Origin: HT1-32 sp040219025
Lineage (GTDB): Bacteria > Pseudomonadota > Alphaproteobacteria > Rhodospirillales > HT1-32
Assembly (NCBI GenBank): GCA_040219025.1
Contig: JAVJTE010000027.1
Span: 124,001 to 188,000, forward strand
Length of the DNA stretch: 64,000 bases
Direction of reading: 5' to 3'
Position 1 is the first letter of the stretch. Each line of letters begins with the position of its first letter. The notes under the pieces are model-generated. The model had not been told where the DNA came from. It worked only from the letters and a program-made list of their open reading frames with translations, and made no database searches. This document shows, piece by piece, positions 15,998 to 25,320 of the stretch. The position numbers were made by a program, and so were the translations under genes.

Positions 15998-18900
15998 TCA
16001 GAAGCTGTCGACATACTGCTTCACCCGGTCAATTTCATTCAGGAGTTCGTTTTGCAAATCCGGCAGGGCTGCCCAGTCGCCGGCCATCCCGGTTTCCCGC
16101 ATCAGATTCAGCACGGCAACCATGCCCGGAGCACCGGCCGTCCGGGCAGCACCCAGCAGTTTGTGGGTTGCCTCGTCAAATGCGTCGGTATCGCAGCTGT
16201 CGCCGGCTGCCGTAAGCTCATGCAGCGAGCCGTCAATGCTGTCGACGAAACTGTGCAGCAGCGCACGGAGGGATTCCCGGTCGTCGCCAACCAGATCCTG
16301 CAGGATCTCGATTGAAATTGCTGCGGCGGACCCCGTTCCGGTTGCCGGCACCGGCTTTGGTGACGGGGCTTTGTCTGCAGCGGCGGTGTCTGGCAGGGTC
16401 AGCCATGTCCGGAGCTTTGCATCCAGCAAGGTGATTTCGACCGGTTTGGACAGATAATCATCCATGCCCGCCGCAATGCAGCGCTGTTTCTCGCCACCGA
16501 GGGCATTTGCAGTGATTGCGATGATCGGAAGATGAGCGCCGGTCTCTGCCTCAAGCTCGCGAATCCGCCGGGTCAGTTCATAGCCATCCATCCCGGGCAT
16601 GTGACAATCCGTCAGCAGCAGCTGATAACTTCCGGTCTGGTAAAGACCAAGCGCCTCTTCTCCGTGGGTGGCGATGTCTGCCTCTACGCCGAGGCGATCA
16701 AGCTGGCGTCGCAGCACCTCGCGATTTGTCGGATGATCTTCGGCGACAAGGATGCGGGGACTGCCTTCGGGGAATCTGGCTGACGGCTGCACGGGAAAAT
16801 GCGACTCGGGTTCGTCTTCTTCCGGCACGGCATGCAGCAGCGCAGATTTTGGTGAGGATCGCCCGGCGGCAACCGCTATGGCGTGCAGATAGCTTCGCCG
16901 CCTCACCAGATTGCGCAGAACAAAGACACGTTCCTCGAAGCGGGCAACGGCCTCAGCATCGGTTTGCCGTGGTGCAATGACCACCAGATTGGCTGAAATC
17001 TCAGCAACGAATCTGTCCAGTTCATCCGGGGCGGTTTCCCGGATGATGTCGGAGCCAAGGACAATGGCATCAGCCGGATCGCCTTCCGGCAGGGCAAGCT
17101 GATCCGTGAACGAGACACTGGCGCCGGCATATCGGGCATAGGAGGACAGCACATGGCGGCGTTTCTCGTCTCTGGAGATCACGCAAACCCGCAGGCCCGA
17201 GATGTCATCGGCATAACTGTCATCGCCAGAGTCGGCAGCCCCCAGTGTGAAGGGGATATTCACATGGAAACGGGAGCCTTCGTCAGGCTCGCTCTCAACC
17301 GAGATTTCGCCACCCATCAGATTGGTCAGCTGGCGCGAGATGGTCAGCCCGAGGCCGGTGCCGCCAAAGCGCCGGGTCGTCGAGGCTTCTGCCTGCGAGA
17401 AGGGTTCGAACAGTTTTTCGATCTGGTCCGGTGCAATGCCGATACCTGTGTCGGTGACCGTGAAACGAACAGCGGCGATGGATTCGGCAACACCTTCCAG
17501 CGTTGCCGAGACCGAGACTGAACCGGAACCGGTGAACTTGATTGCATTGCCGATCAGGTTGGTCAGAACCTGACGCAGCCTGACGGGATCGCCATCCAGA
17601 TGCCGGGGAATTTCTGGATCGAAGTAGAGCAGGAAATCGAGTTGTTTCTTGCGAGCCGAGACACCCAGCGCCTCTGCAACACTCTCCATCAGTTCCTCAA
17701 GGTCGAAGGCGCTGTGTTCAAGATCGATTTTTCCCGCCTCGATCTTCGAGAGATCAAGCACATCATCAACGATGCTGAGCAGTGAATGTGCGGAGTCTTT
17801 TATTGTGCTGATCAGATGCGTCTGGTCTTCGTCGAGCCTGGTGTCGGCCAGTATTTCAAGCAGGCCGATCACCCCGTTCATCGGCGTTCTGATTTCATGA
17901 CTCATGGAGGCAAGAAAGGTCGACTTTGCCCGGGTTGCCTGATTGGCCTCGCGGGCTTCACGCAGTGCTGTCTCCAGATTTGCAGCATAACGGTTAACAA
18001 CTTCCAGGGCGGTCTGCAGCTTGTTGTTTGCATTGCGGAGCTCGGCCTGGGACTGCTCAAGCTTTCGCTGGGCCTCGATCTTGTCGGAGATGTCAAAGAA
18101 GCCGGAAATCACCACCGCACCCTCCGGGTCATCAACCCGACGGGATGAGACGCGAGCCCAGAATTCGGTGCCGTCATACCGGCGCATCCTGGACTCTCTC
18201 ACCTCTGCTTCGCCGGTTTCACGCAGGGCATCCAGCAGGTCGATTCTTTCCTGCGGATTGGCATATCGTTCACTGTTGCTGGCATTTGCCCGCGCCGGGT
18301 CATAGCGAAACTGATGCGCAGCCCGGTCATTGGCATAGACAATGGTGCTGTCACTCAGCCGGGTGCTGACGACAGCGACGGGCAGGGCCTCGACCAGATT
18401 GCGGAACCGTTCTTCACTCTGTGATCTGGCGATCTGTTCCCGGATGGCGGCGGCGGCGATCCGGCGCTCGGCATAGAGGGCGGCAAAGGCACCGAACAGC
18501 ACCATGGTGGCACCAATGACCACCAGCTCTGCCAGAATTTCACTCTCGCCGGCATCACCAAAGGACGGCTGGATGATGTTTTCCGGAATGTAGGTCATCG
18601 CCGCCATGCCGGTATAGTGCATGCCGCAGATTGCGAGGGCCATGACCAGCCCGGCAACAATCTTCAGACTGGTTCGTGTTACCGTGGCCATCATCCGGAA
18701 AGCGACTGTCGCGGCGACAACGGCGATCAGCACGGAAAGCAGGATCAGCGGGATACTGTGTTCGGTTCTGGCCGGCATCATCAGTGCCGCCATGCCGATG
18801 TAATGCATAGAGGCAATCGCAACGCCTGTCGCCACACCTGCAACGGGCAGTGACATGCGGCTACTGCCGGTTGATGTCGCAACCCAGAGACCGATTGCAG

Positions 18901-19180
18901 AAAACAGGACAGCGACAACGAATGACAGAAGCGTAAGGCTGAATCCATAGCGGACGGGCAGCCCGAAATCTGTCGCCAGAATGGCAATGAAATGCATCGA
19001 CCAGATACCGCCACCCAGGACGAAGGCCCCGGCAAAAACCCATGACAGGTTCTGCTCCCCGGTCGTTCTTCTGAACAGTCGGTTGCCGATATCCAGTGCC
19101 GCGAATGACGCAAAAAAGGCAATCAGAAAGGATGCTGTCACAAGCGCCGGATGATAGCTGACCTGTACAGCCTGCTCCAT
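15998..19180 (-). CDS. MHYT-domain hybrid sensor histidine kinase with REC and Hpt domains
   Basis: 1060 residues. Domains in order: an N-terminal MHYT membrane sensor (about 1-240; MHF at 62, MHYIGMAAL at 125, MHYTGMAAM at 187), PAS (about 255-370), coiled coil (370-415), HisKA with His428 in SMSHEIRTPMNG, HATPase (about 530-650, NLIGNAIKF and GGTGLGLTIS), a degenerate receiver without acidic pocket (660-770), an intact receiver with Asp858 in TDCHMPGMDG, and Hpt with His1006 in THKLLGAA. This is a full phosphorelay in one inner-membrane protein. MHYT domains are proposed to sense O2, CO or NO through bound copper, which fits the convergent globin and receiver genes. Confidence 0.92.
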   Translation of the reverse strand: MEQAVQVSYHPALVTASFLIAFFASFAALDIGNRLFRRTTGEQNLSWVFAGAFVLGGGIWSMHFIAILATDFGLPVRYGFSLTLLSFVVAVLFSAIGLWVATSTGSSRMSLPVAGVATGVAIASMHYIGMAALMMPARTEHSIPLILLSVLIAVVAATVAFRMMATVTRTSLKIVAGLVMALAICGMHYTGMAAMTYIPENIIQPSFGDAGESEILAELVVIGATMVLFGAFAALYAERRIAAAAIREQIARSQSEERFRNLVEALPVAVVSTRLSDSTIVYANDRAAHQFRYDPARANASNSERYANPQERIDLLDALRETGEAEVRESRMRRYDGTEFWARVSSRRVDDPEGAVVISGFFDISDKIEAQRKLEQSQAELRNANNKLQTALEVVNRYAANLETALREAREANQATRAKSTFLASMSHEIRTPMNGVIGLLEILADTRLDEDQTHLISTIKDSAHSLLSIVDDVLDLSKIEAGKIDLEHSAFDLEELMESVAEALGVSARKKQLDFLLYFDPEIPRHLDGDPVRLRQVLTNLIGNAIKFTGSGSVSVSATLEGVAESIAAVRFTVTDTGIGIAPDQIEKLFEPFSQAEASTTRRFGGTGLGLTISRQLTNLMGGEISVESEPDEGSRFHVNIPFTLGAADSGDDSYADDISGLRVCVISRDEKRRHVLSSYARYAGASVSFTDQLALPEGDPADAIVLGSDIIRETAPDELDRFVAEISANLVVIAPRQTDAEAVARFEERVFVLRNLVRRRSYLHAIAVAAGRSSPKSALLHAVPEEDEPESHFPVQPSARFPEGSPRILVAEDHPTNREVLRRQLDRLGVEADIATHGEEALGLYQTGSYQLLLTDCHMPGMDGYELTRRIRELEAETGAHLPIIAITANALGGEKQRCIAAGMDDYLSKPVEITLLDAKLRTWLTLPDTAAADKAPSPKPVPATGTGSAAAISIEILQDLVGDDRESLRALLHSFVDSIDGSLHELTAAGDSCDTDAFDEATHKLLGAARTAGAPGMVAVLNLMRETGMAGDWAALPDLQNELLNEIDRVKQYVDSF

Positions 19181-19378
19181 TTATCCGATGGCTCCGGTTC
19201 GGCGCATTGTCATTTCATCAATCATCAGGCCATTCTCCACCGGGAGGTTTGTCCGCCTGTGGCTGGCAGCATCGTTGCTCACCAGACAGGATGGTGACAA
19301 TCCCGCGAACATTCAAGTTGCAGACGGTCCGGCGGATATCTGGTCACACCGGCCGGCGGTATGTCTGCATCCCTGAAA

Positions 19379-20284
19379 TCAGCCGAGCAGCAGGATGATG
19401 ACGATCCCCGCGACAATCAGACCGATGCCCAGAAGTTCGATCCGGTTTGTCCGCTCCTTGAAGATGAAGTAGCTGGCGATGAAGGTGAAAACCAGTTCGA
19501 TCTGGCCGACAGCCCGCACATAGGCGGCGTTCTGCATGGTCATGGCAATGAACCAGAAGATCGAGGCGACAACACCGCTAAGCCCGACCGCCCCGCCCCA
19601 GCGCCAGTTGCGGACAACGGCGCTTAATTGTCCCGGTTCGCGCAGGACCAGCCAGACAGCGCCAAGCACGGTCTGGATGATCAGGGTCAGGGCCAGTGTG
19701 ACCGCCGACCTGACATAGACATCACCCTCCGGCAGAGACAGCGCGGCGGCCCGGAAGCAGACCACGCAACTGCCCAGCATCGCCCCGGTGGCAATCCCGA
19801 CAAGCGCCGGCTTGCTGCCGAGGCTGGTGAAAAGTGTTTTCACCGTGACGGTTGACCGGGCGACGGACAGTGCCATCAGGCCGGTGGCGCTGATCACGAT
19901 GGCAAGGACCGACCACAGGCTCATCGTGTCGCCGATAATCAGATATCCGAAGATCGCGATCTGAACGGTTTCCGTCTTTGAATAGGTTGTCCCGACAGCG
20001 AAGTTGCTGAACGAGAACATCCAGATCAGCATCCAGGTGAACAGCATCTGCAGCAGGGCACCGGCGGTCACAAAGAACAGGAACCGCGGCCCCATCGGCG
20101 GCAAACCGACATCCTGAAAATACAGGATCAGCCAGCAATAGACGACGGCGATGGGAACGGCATAGCAGAACCGTGCATAGGCCGAGCCGAAATCGCTCAG
20201 CCTGCCCTTGAGATGTTTCTGCAGTGCCGACCGCAGGTTCTGAAAAAACGCACCGGCAATCGTGATCGGAACCCAGGCGTCCAT
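19379..20284 (-). CDS. EamA/DMT family transporter
   Basis: 301 residues with about ten hydrophobic helices in two halves, as in drug/metabolite transporters. WVPITIAGAFFQNLRSALQKH opens the first half, and IELVFTFIASYFIFKERTNRIELLGIGLIVAGI is the typical end of the second EamA repeat. It should be an inner-membrane exporter or importer of a small metabolite; the substrate is unknown. It is the last gene on the strand of the acyl-CoA operon, 35 bases after the hydroxyacyl-CoA dehydrogenase, and may be co-transcribed with it. Confidence 0.85.
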   Translation of the reverse strand: MDAWVPITIAGAFFQNLRSALQKHLKGRLSDFGSAYARFCYAVPIAVVYCWLILYFQDVGLPPMGPRFLFFVTAGALLQMLFTWMLIWMFSFSNFAVGTTYSKTETVQIAIFGYLIIGDTMSLWSVLAIVISATGLMALSVARSTVTVKTLFTSLGSKPALVGIATGAMLGSCVVCFRAAALSLPEGDVYVRSAVTLALTLIIQTVLGAVWLVLREPGQLSAVVRNWRWGGAVGLSGVVASIFWFIAMTMQNAAYVRAVGQIELVFTFIASYFIFKERTNRIELLGIGLIVAGIVIILLLG

Positions 20285-20319
20285 CTTGCTCTCCCGATGG
20301 CGTCTGGTCCCGGTTCAGA

Positions 20320-21420
20320 TCAGGCCGCCAGTTGTCCGATCATGGCAAGAGAGCCAGGCGTCGGCAGTTTATAACGATGAAGGTTGGAGCGGATAAGTCT
20401 CTCCACCCCCATCATGCCGAGATCATTCATCATTGCGCAAGGCGGCTTGCTGAATTTCAGTGCATGGACGGCTCCAAAATCGATGTCTTCTGCACTGGCA
20501 ACCTGTTCGTCCAGACATTGCAGCACGGCGAGGAAGGTGCCCCCCATCAGCATATCGGCAATTTTTTTGGCCTGATCATCGTCGGGGATCTCCAGTTCGC
20601 CGATTTCCCAGTCCAGCCCGCTGTCGCCAAGCTTCACCATTTCCCGGACCGGCGCATAGAACGGGCCAAGCCGGTCAAGATTGCGGATCGCGTTCAGATT
20701 GACCTGTGGCTTGATCAGATTCATCACCTGAAACGGACCGGCTGCGGCACCGAAGCAGTCCCGCGCGACATGATCGATCTGTGCCGTTGTGCCAAGACCT
20801 TCTTCCAGTGCCCGTACAGCTTCATTGGTGTAGGGACAGAAAAACCGGTTGAGGGCGAAGCCGGGTGAATCCTTGCAGAGGATTGGCCGCTTGCCGATCG
20901 CCCGGGCAAATTGCAGGCCCATTTCGACGATCGCCGGATGGCTGTCCTTGCCGCGGACAACCTCGACAATCGGATTGATTTCCGCCGGGCTGAAGAAATG
21001 CATCCCGATGAAACGTTCCGGCGTTTTCACATGTTTCGCAAGATTGCCGACCGTCAGGCAACTGGTGTTGGTCGCAACCGGCATATCGCCGCGAATCATC
21101 TCGCTCAGATTTTCAAACAGCGCTGCCTTGGTCTTGAAATCCTCAAAGATCGCCTCGATGACCAGATCGCAGGCCGCAAACACGGTCAGTTCGCTGATCA
21201 GTTCGATCCGGTTGGCAATGTCGCGGGCCTGATCCTCGGTCATCCGGTCCTTGGCGACCTGGCGGGCGAGGAAGGTTATGATCCGGTGCTGCGCAGACCT
21301 GAGCTGGTCTTCGCTGATATCCTGAAGCCGCACGTCGCATCCGTTGCTTGCTGCGGCGATGGCAATGCCGGTTCCCATGGTTCCGGCGCCGGCGATTCCG
21401 ATTTTCTGTATGGTCAACAA
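20320..21420 (-). CDS. 3-hydroxyacyl-CoA dehydrogenase
   Basis: 366 residues. KIGIAGAGTMGTGIAIAAA is the NAD-binding turn. GMHFFSPAEINPIVEVV contains the catalytic His, followed by the KDSPGFALNRFFCPYTNEA segment of the C-terminal domain. It oxidises an (S)-3-hydroxyacyl-CoA to 3-ketoacyl-CoA. The protein is longer than the roughly 285-residue hydroxybutyryl-CoA dehydrogenases, because it has a second C-terminal helical segment as in FadB-type enzymes, but no hydratase domain. Its neighbours (acyl-CoA dehydrogenase, kinase-like protein, SDR) point to degradation of an unusual acyl substrate. Confidence 0.88.
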   Translation of the reverse strand: MLTIQKIGIAGAGTMGTGIAIAAASNGCDVRLQDISEDQLRSAQHRIITFLARQVAKDRMTEDQARDIANRIELISELTVFAACDLVIEAIFEDFKTKAALFENLSEMIRGDMPVATNTSCLTVGNLAKHVKTPERFIGMHFFSPAEINPIVEVVRGKDSHPAIVEMGLQFARAIGKRPILCKDSPGFALNRFFCPYTNEAVRALEEGLGTTAQIDHVARDCFGAAAGPFQVMNLIKPQVNLNAIRNLDRLGPFYAPVREMVKLGDSGLDWEIGELEIPDDDQAKKIADMLMGGTFLAVLQCLDEQVASAEDIDFGAVHALKFSKPPCAMMNDLGMMGVERLIRSNLHRYKLPTPGSLAMIGQLAA

Positions 21421-21444
21421 TAACTCCTTGTGGTTGGTCTTGGT

Positions 21445-21798
21445 TCAGCTTGTGTAGGCTGATGCTGCTTTCGGGTTGCTGAGGCGGCACCGGGTTTGGG
21501 CCAGCGACAGGATCAGCCCGGCGATATCTGTTCGCCCGTCCAGCCGGCCTGCGCGAATGTCTGCGGCCAGGTCACTGAAGCCACGGCCCCGGTCTTCGCC
21601 ATAGGCGGCACCCAGAATTTTCCCTGACAGCATCTCGGTATCATCTCCGGCACCGATTTCGCGCCGGACGATGCCAAGTGCATTGGCGATCATCAAGGCA
21701 TTATAGCGGTCTGCCCCGGACAGGGTCGGGATCAGGGCGGTTTCCAGTGTCTCCAGCGCAATCGTCAGAAGATCATGTCCTGCCGGGCGTGCCTTCAC
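21445..21798 (-). CDS. DUF6285 domain-containing protein
   Basis: 117 residues, helical, with LSGADRYNALMIANALGIVRRE, the typical core of DUF6285. Such proteins are regularly encoded beside an APH-type kinase and an ACAD10/11-like acyl-CoA dehydrogenase, exactly as here; the start overlaps the kinase stop by four bases. No catalytic residues are apparent. It may be an accessory subunit of the kinase. Function is unproven. Confidence 0.78.
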   Translation of the reverse strand: MKARPAGHDLLTIALETLETALIPTLSGADRYNALMIANALGIVRREIGAGDDTEMLSGKILGAAYGEDRGRGFSDLAADIRAGRLDGRTDIAGLILSLAQTRCRLSNPKAASAYTS

Positions 21799-22793
21799 AC
21801 CAGTTCTCCCATGCTTTCAAGTTGCATCAGCATATCCAGTTCAAGCTCTCCGATCCGCCGGCCGGTCAGGGCCAGCTCCAGTGAGGGTTCTTCGCCGGAA
21901 ATATGGCGCATGCCCTGTTGCAGGGCAATCACGGCCCAGCGAACGGTCGCCATGACCTCCCACCAGGGAACGCTGTCGCGCGCAATTTGTTTCCCGCTTT
22001 CTGACTCATAGCCCCGGAAAAAGGCCTCGCGTGAGCCGATACCACCGGCTTCCCGGTCTGATCCGAAGCGCCAGCAGCGGGCACAGAACCAGCCGATATC
22101 CTCATAAGGATCGCCCCATCCTGCAAACTCCCAGTCAAGGATACCGGTCAGCCTGCCGTCTTCAACCATGTAGTTTCCGGTCCGGAAATCACAGTGGATC
22201 AGACAAACGTCGTTACCCGGCTTCACCGTCTGTTCCAGACGCCGGATCACCCATTCCAGAACCGGTTGCGGTTCCGGCAGTTCGTCAAGATAGCGGCGAT
22301 AGAGCGCGATGCGGTCGGCGGCCGGGTGATCCTGAACCGGGGTCAGGAAGTCGAGCCCGGATTGCGGGGGCTTTATCCTGTGCAGCCGGGCCAGTTCCCG
22401 GCCGAGATCTTCGGCAAGCCGGTCGCCGGTTTCTGCAATGACCGGGTCGCGGACCAGCCGGTGACCGAGGGCCGTGCCGCCAATCCGGCGCATGACCGCG
22501 AAGGGCTTGCCGATAACCGCAAGGTCGCTGCAGAAAGCCAGCGGCTCCGGCACGGTGACGCCGGCTTCCTGTGCAACCTTCAGCAAGGTGAATTCCTGCT
22601 CGCGGCTGTGCGATGTTGCGACGCCGGACGGGGCATCGGTGCGCAGAACCAGGTCGCCGGCCACATCGGTTGTGATCAGCCAGTTTTCCTGAATGGCACC
22701 GCCGGTCAGCTTTCCGGCTGCCGTGACCGTGACCTGTTGCCCGAGCGCCTGCCCGAGCCAGTCTGAAAGTTGCTTGAGGGCTGTATCGTCCAT
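21795..22793 (-). CDS. Aminoglycoside-phosphotransferase-fold kinase, acyl-CoA operon type
   Basis: 332 residues with a kinase-like fold. CLIHCDFRTGNYM is the catalytic loop (HxDxxxxN) and GILDWEFAGWGDPYEDIGW supplies the Mg-binding Asp. The N-terminal lobe has VLRTDAPSG and a VMRRIGGTAL hinge. Homologs form the N-terminal domain of ACAD10/11, which phosphorylate 4-hydroxyacyl-CoAs so that a partner acyl-CoA dehydrogenase can eliminate phosphate. Here the kinase is separate but adjacent to the dehydrogenase, so a similar role on hydroxylated acyl-CoA is a reasoned inference. It is not likely an antibiotic resistance gene. Confidence 0.82.
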   Translation of the reverse strand: MDDTALKQLSDWLGQALGQQVTVTAAGKLTGGAIQENWLITTDVAGDLVLRTDAPSGVATSHSREQEFTLLKVAQEAGVTVPEPLAFCSDLAVIGKPFAVMRRIGGTALGHRLVRDPVIAETGDRLAEDLGRELARLHRIKPPQSGLDFLTPVQDHPAADRIALYRRYLDELPEPQPVLEWVIRRLEQTVKPGNDVCLIHCDFRTGNYMVEDGRLTGILDWEFAGWGDPYEDIGWFCARCWRFGSDREAGGIGSREAFFRGYESESGKQIARDSVPWWEVMATVRWAVIALQQGMRHISGEEPSLELALTGRRIGELELDMLMQLESMGELV

Positions 22794-22892
22794 TCTGATC
22801 CCTGATGATCCGGATTGCCCGGCCTGTTGAAAACCACGTCACTGTCACCCCGGAGGCGGTTCAGGGCAGCAGCCAAACCGGGCGTATTCTCC

Positions 22893-24098
22893 TCAGCTGT
22901 CACCCCAGGACCAGAAGTCGAGCCCTTCCTTCTGAAAGGAGCGTGCCAGCACCATCTTGTGAACTTCCGATGCGCCATCGACCAGCCGGGCCTGCCGGGC
23001 ATAACGGTACATCCATTCCAGCACCGTATCCTTTGAATAGCCTTTTGCACCGCAGAGCTGGATCGCGGTATCGACGGACTGGTGCAGGATATCGGCCACA
23101 GCAACCTTCGCCATCGAGACTTCCTTGCGGGCGAAGTCGCCGGTATCAAGTTTCCAGGCGGCATTCATGGTCAGCAAACGGCCGGTATGGATACCCATCG
23201 CCGCCTCGCCCAGCATCCACTGCACACCCTCATGGTCACCAAGCGGTGTGCCGAATGCCTGGCGCTCCGCCACATATTCCCCGGCAATTTCCAGTGCCCG
23301 CTTGGAAAGGCCAAGCCAGCGCATGCAATGGGTCAGGCGGGCCGTCCCCAGCCGGATCTGGACCGCCTTCAGGCCTTCACCGACACCCATCAGGCGGTTT
23401 TCATCCGGAATTTCGAGGCCGTCGAATTTCAGTTCGCAATGACCGCCATGCTCTTCCGGGCCCATGATCGGGATGCGGCGCAGGATTTCCCATCCCGGCT
23501 GGTCGCGATGGTACAGGAAGCAGGTCAGGCCGCGCCGGGGATCGTCGGATGTGCGGGCCAGCAGCAGGAAGTGGTCCGCAACACCGGCACCGGTGATGTA
23601 CCATTTGTGGCCATGCACGACCCACTTGTCGCCCTTTTTCACAGCCGTGGTCCGCATCATGCCGGCCGGGTCTGAACCGGATCCGGGGGCCGGTTCGGTC
23701 ATCACAATGGACGACCGGACCTTGCCGTCGATGATCGGCTGCAGCCATTTTTCTTTCTGTGCGTCGGTGGCGACCCGATTCAGCAGGAACATGTTGCCGT
23801 CATCCGGCGGGGCTGCGTTGAAGCAGGCCGGGCCAAAGATCGAACGGTTCATTTCCTCGTAACAGGCAGCCATGCCGACCGTATTGAATCCGCGTCCGCC
23901 GCGATCTTTCGGCATCGACAGGGACCACAGGCCAAGCTTGCGGGTTTCCGCCCGCAGGCTTTGCAGCAGTGGCTCGTTGATATTCTCATGATCGTCAAAT
24001 GAAGCGGGATCGGATTCCAGCGGGATCAGGCGCTGATCGACAAAGCTCCGGATCTGCCGGCGGGCTTCTTCGATCTCCGGGGACAGGTTGAAATCCAT
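22893..24098 (-). CDS. Acyl-CoA dehydrogenase (ACAD10/11-like)
   Basis: 401 residues, full length for the family. PAPGSGSDPAGMMRTTAVKKGDKW and WYITGAGVADHFL form the FAD/substrate middle domain, and QLCGAKGYSKDTVLEWMYRYARQARLVDGASEVHK is the C-terminal FAD-binding helix region. It oxidises an acyl-CoA using FAD and feeds electrons to ETF. The neighbouring APH-type kinase and DUF6285 protein place it in the ACAD10/11-like class thought to act on hydroxylated fatty acyl-CoAs. It starts four bases after the NIPSNAP gene stop. Confidence 0.9.
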   Translation of the reverse strand: MDFNLSPEIEEARRQIRSFVDQRLIPLESDPASFDDHENINEPLLQSLRAETRKLGLWSLSMPKDRGGRGFNTVGMAACYEEMNRSIFGPACFNAAPPDDGNMFLLNRVATDAQKEKWLQPIIDGKVRSSIVMTEPAPGSGSDPAGMMRTTAVKKGDKWVVHGHKWYITGAGVADHFLLLARTSDDPRRGLTCFLYHRDQPGWEILRRIPIMGPEEHGGHCELKFDGLEIPDENRLMGVGEGLKAVQIRLGTARLTHCMRWLGLSKRALEIAGEYVAERQAFGTPLGDHEGVQWMLGEAAMGIHTGRLLTMNAAWKLDTGDFARKEVSMAKVAVADILHQSVDTAIQLCGAKGYSKDTVLEWMYRYARQARLVDGASEVHKMVLARSFQKEGLDFWSWGDS

Positions 24099-24102
24099 CG
24101 GT

Positions 24103-24417
24103 TTACTTTATCGGTGAGAAGGGAGCGGGGATGAGAATGCGGTTCTGCATCTCGCGGAAATAGGGCGATGCCTTTTTCAGATAGGCCTGCCATTTCGGAT
24201 CAGCGGCCATGCCGGCCCGGCGCTTCTCGCGGTCGGCCATGTTCTCGTAGCCCCAGAGATGCACGATCTGGTTCAGGACGCCGATATCGGTCCAGAACCA
24301 GCCCACCGGCTCTCCCAGATGACCGGTCTGAACCGGATAGCCTTCGGCCTGGTAGAGTTCGAGGAATTCGGGAAGCTTCCCCGGATGCAGGGTGTAGGTA
24401 CGCTCGTCGATGATCAT
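24103..24417 (-). CDS. NIPSNAP family protein
   Basis: 104 residues: MIIDERTYTLHPGKLPEFL, then VWxFxxLNQxxHLW-type FWTDIGVLNQIVHLWGYENMADRE. This is the dimeric alpha-beta barrel NIPSNAP pattern. Function in bacteria is undefined; members commonly sit in catabolic operons. It lies between the SDR gene (19 bases upstream) and the acyl-CoA dehydrogenase gene, so it is most likely part of the same catabolic unit. Confidence 0.85.
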   Translation of the reverse strand: MIIDERTYTLHPGKLPEFLELYQAEGYPVQTGHLGEPVGWFWTDIGVLNQIVHLWGYENMADREKRRAGMAADPKWQAYLKKASPYFREMQNRILIPAPFSPIK

Positions 24418-24436
24418 GAAACCTGTCCTTCTGTGC

Positions 24437-25201
24437 TTAAAGTGATGATTGCAGATGACCGCCGTCAGCGGTGATCACACTGCCGGTCATATAGGCGGAT
24501 GCGCCGGAGGCCAGCAACAGCAAAGGCCCGTCCAGATCAGCGGGCTGGCCAAGGCGGCGTTGCGGGATGCGCTTTATCATGGCTTCCCCGGCGGGCGACG
24601 CAAAGAAATCGCGGTTGATATCGGTCGCAATATAGCCCGGGGCGAGGGCATTGACCCGGATGCCGTCACGCGCCCATTCCAGCGCCAGCGCACGGGTCAT
24701 CTGTACCAGCCCGGCCTTGGTCGCGGCATAGGCCGGAACCTGCGCGGTCACCCGGAATGACAGGATGGAGGCAATATTGACGATGACCCCGCCGCCGTTC
24801 GGCTTCATCTGCCGGGCCGCGGCCTGCGCACAGCGGAAGGCACCGTTGAGATTGACATCGACCACAGAGGTCCAGTCCGCGTCAGACAGTGAGAGTGCCG
24901 GCGCAGTCTGCGCGATACCGGAATTGTTGATGAGAATATCGACCGGCCCGAGCGCAGCTGCCGCTTCGACAAAGGCAGCCTCGACCGAGGCGGCGTCGGT
25001 GACATCCATGCTGACGGCAACTGCCCTGCCACCGTCCCCGGCAATTTCACCGGCCAGCGTTTCCAGCCGGTCGGTGCGTCGTGCGGCCAGCACAACAGAG
25101 GCGCCGGCGGTCGCCAGAACACGGGCAAAACGGGCACCCAGAACGCCGGACGCACCCGTGACCAGCGCTGTCTTTCCGGTCAGGTCGAATAGAGTGGACA
25201 A
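24437..25201 (-). CDS. Short-chain dehydrogenase/reductase
   Basis: 254 residues from a TTG (LSTLFDLTGKTALVTG); the open frame extends 39 codons further but that part is not SDR-like and approaches the divergent RidA gene. TGASGVLGARFARVLA is the cofactor loop, NNSG the structural motif, NIASILSFRVTAQVPAYAATKAG gives Ser-Tyr-Lys of the catalytic triad, and the tail GSVITADGGH is the classical SDR ending. Likely NAD(P)-dependent oxidation of a hydroxyl in the acyl-CoA pathway encoded downstream. Confidence 0.87.
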   Translation of the reverse strand: MSTLFDLTGKTALVTGASGVLGARFARVLATAGASVVLAARRTDRLETLAGEIAGDGGRAVAVSMDVTDAASVEAAFVEAAAALGPVDILINNSGIAQTAPALSLSDADWTSVVDVNLNGAFRCAQAAARQMKPNGGGVIVNIASILSFRVTAQVPAYAATKAGLVQMTRALALEWARDGIRVNALAPGYIATDINRDFFASPAGEAMIKRIPQRRLGQPADLDGPLLLLASGASAYMTGSVITADGGHLQSSL

Positions 25202-25320
25202 GCCTGCTTCATCCCTGTTGCGATGCTGGCATCTTTGCACCAGCCTCTGATAACATGTGCCTGACAGGGTGCCCGGCAATAACGGTCCCCGCAACCATCG
25301 CAATGAACGGAGATGCAAAA

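Noticed and set aside
21795..22793. Aminoglycoside resistance phosphotransferase
   Set aside because: Context (acyl-CoA dehydrogenase, DUF6285) points to the ACAD10/11-type kinase instead of a resistance gene.
22794..22892. GTCACCCC repeated twice in the spacer between the acyl-CoA dehydrogenase and kinase genes
   Set aside because: Two short copies are not enough to call a repeat or a regulatory site.
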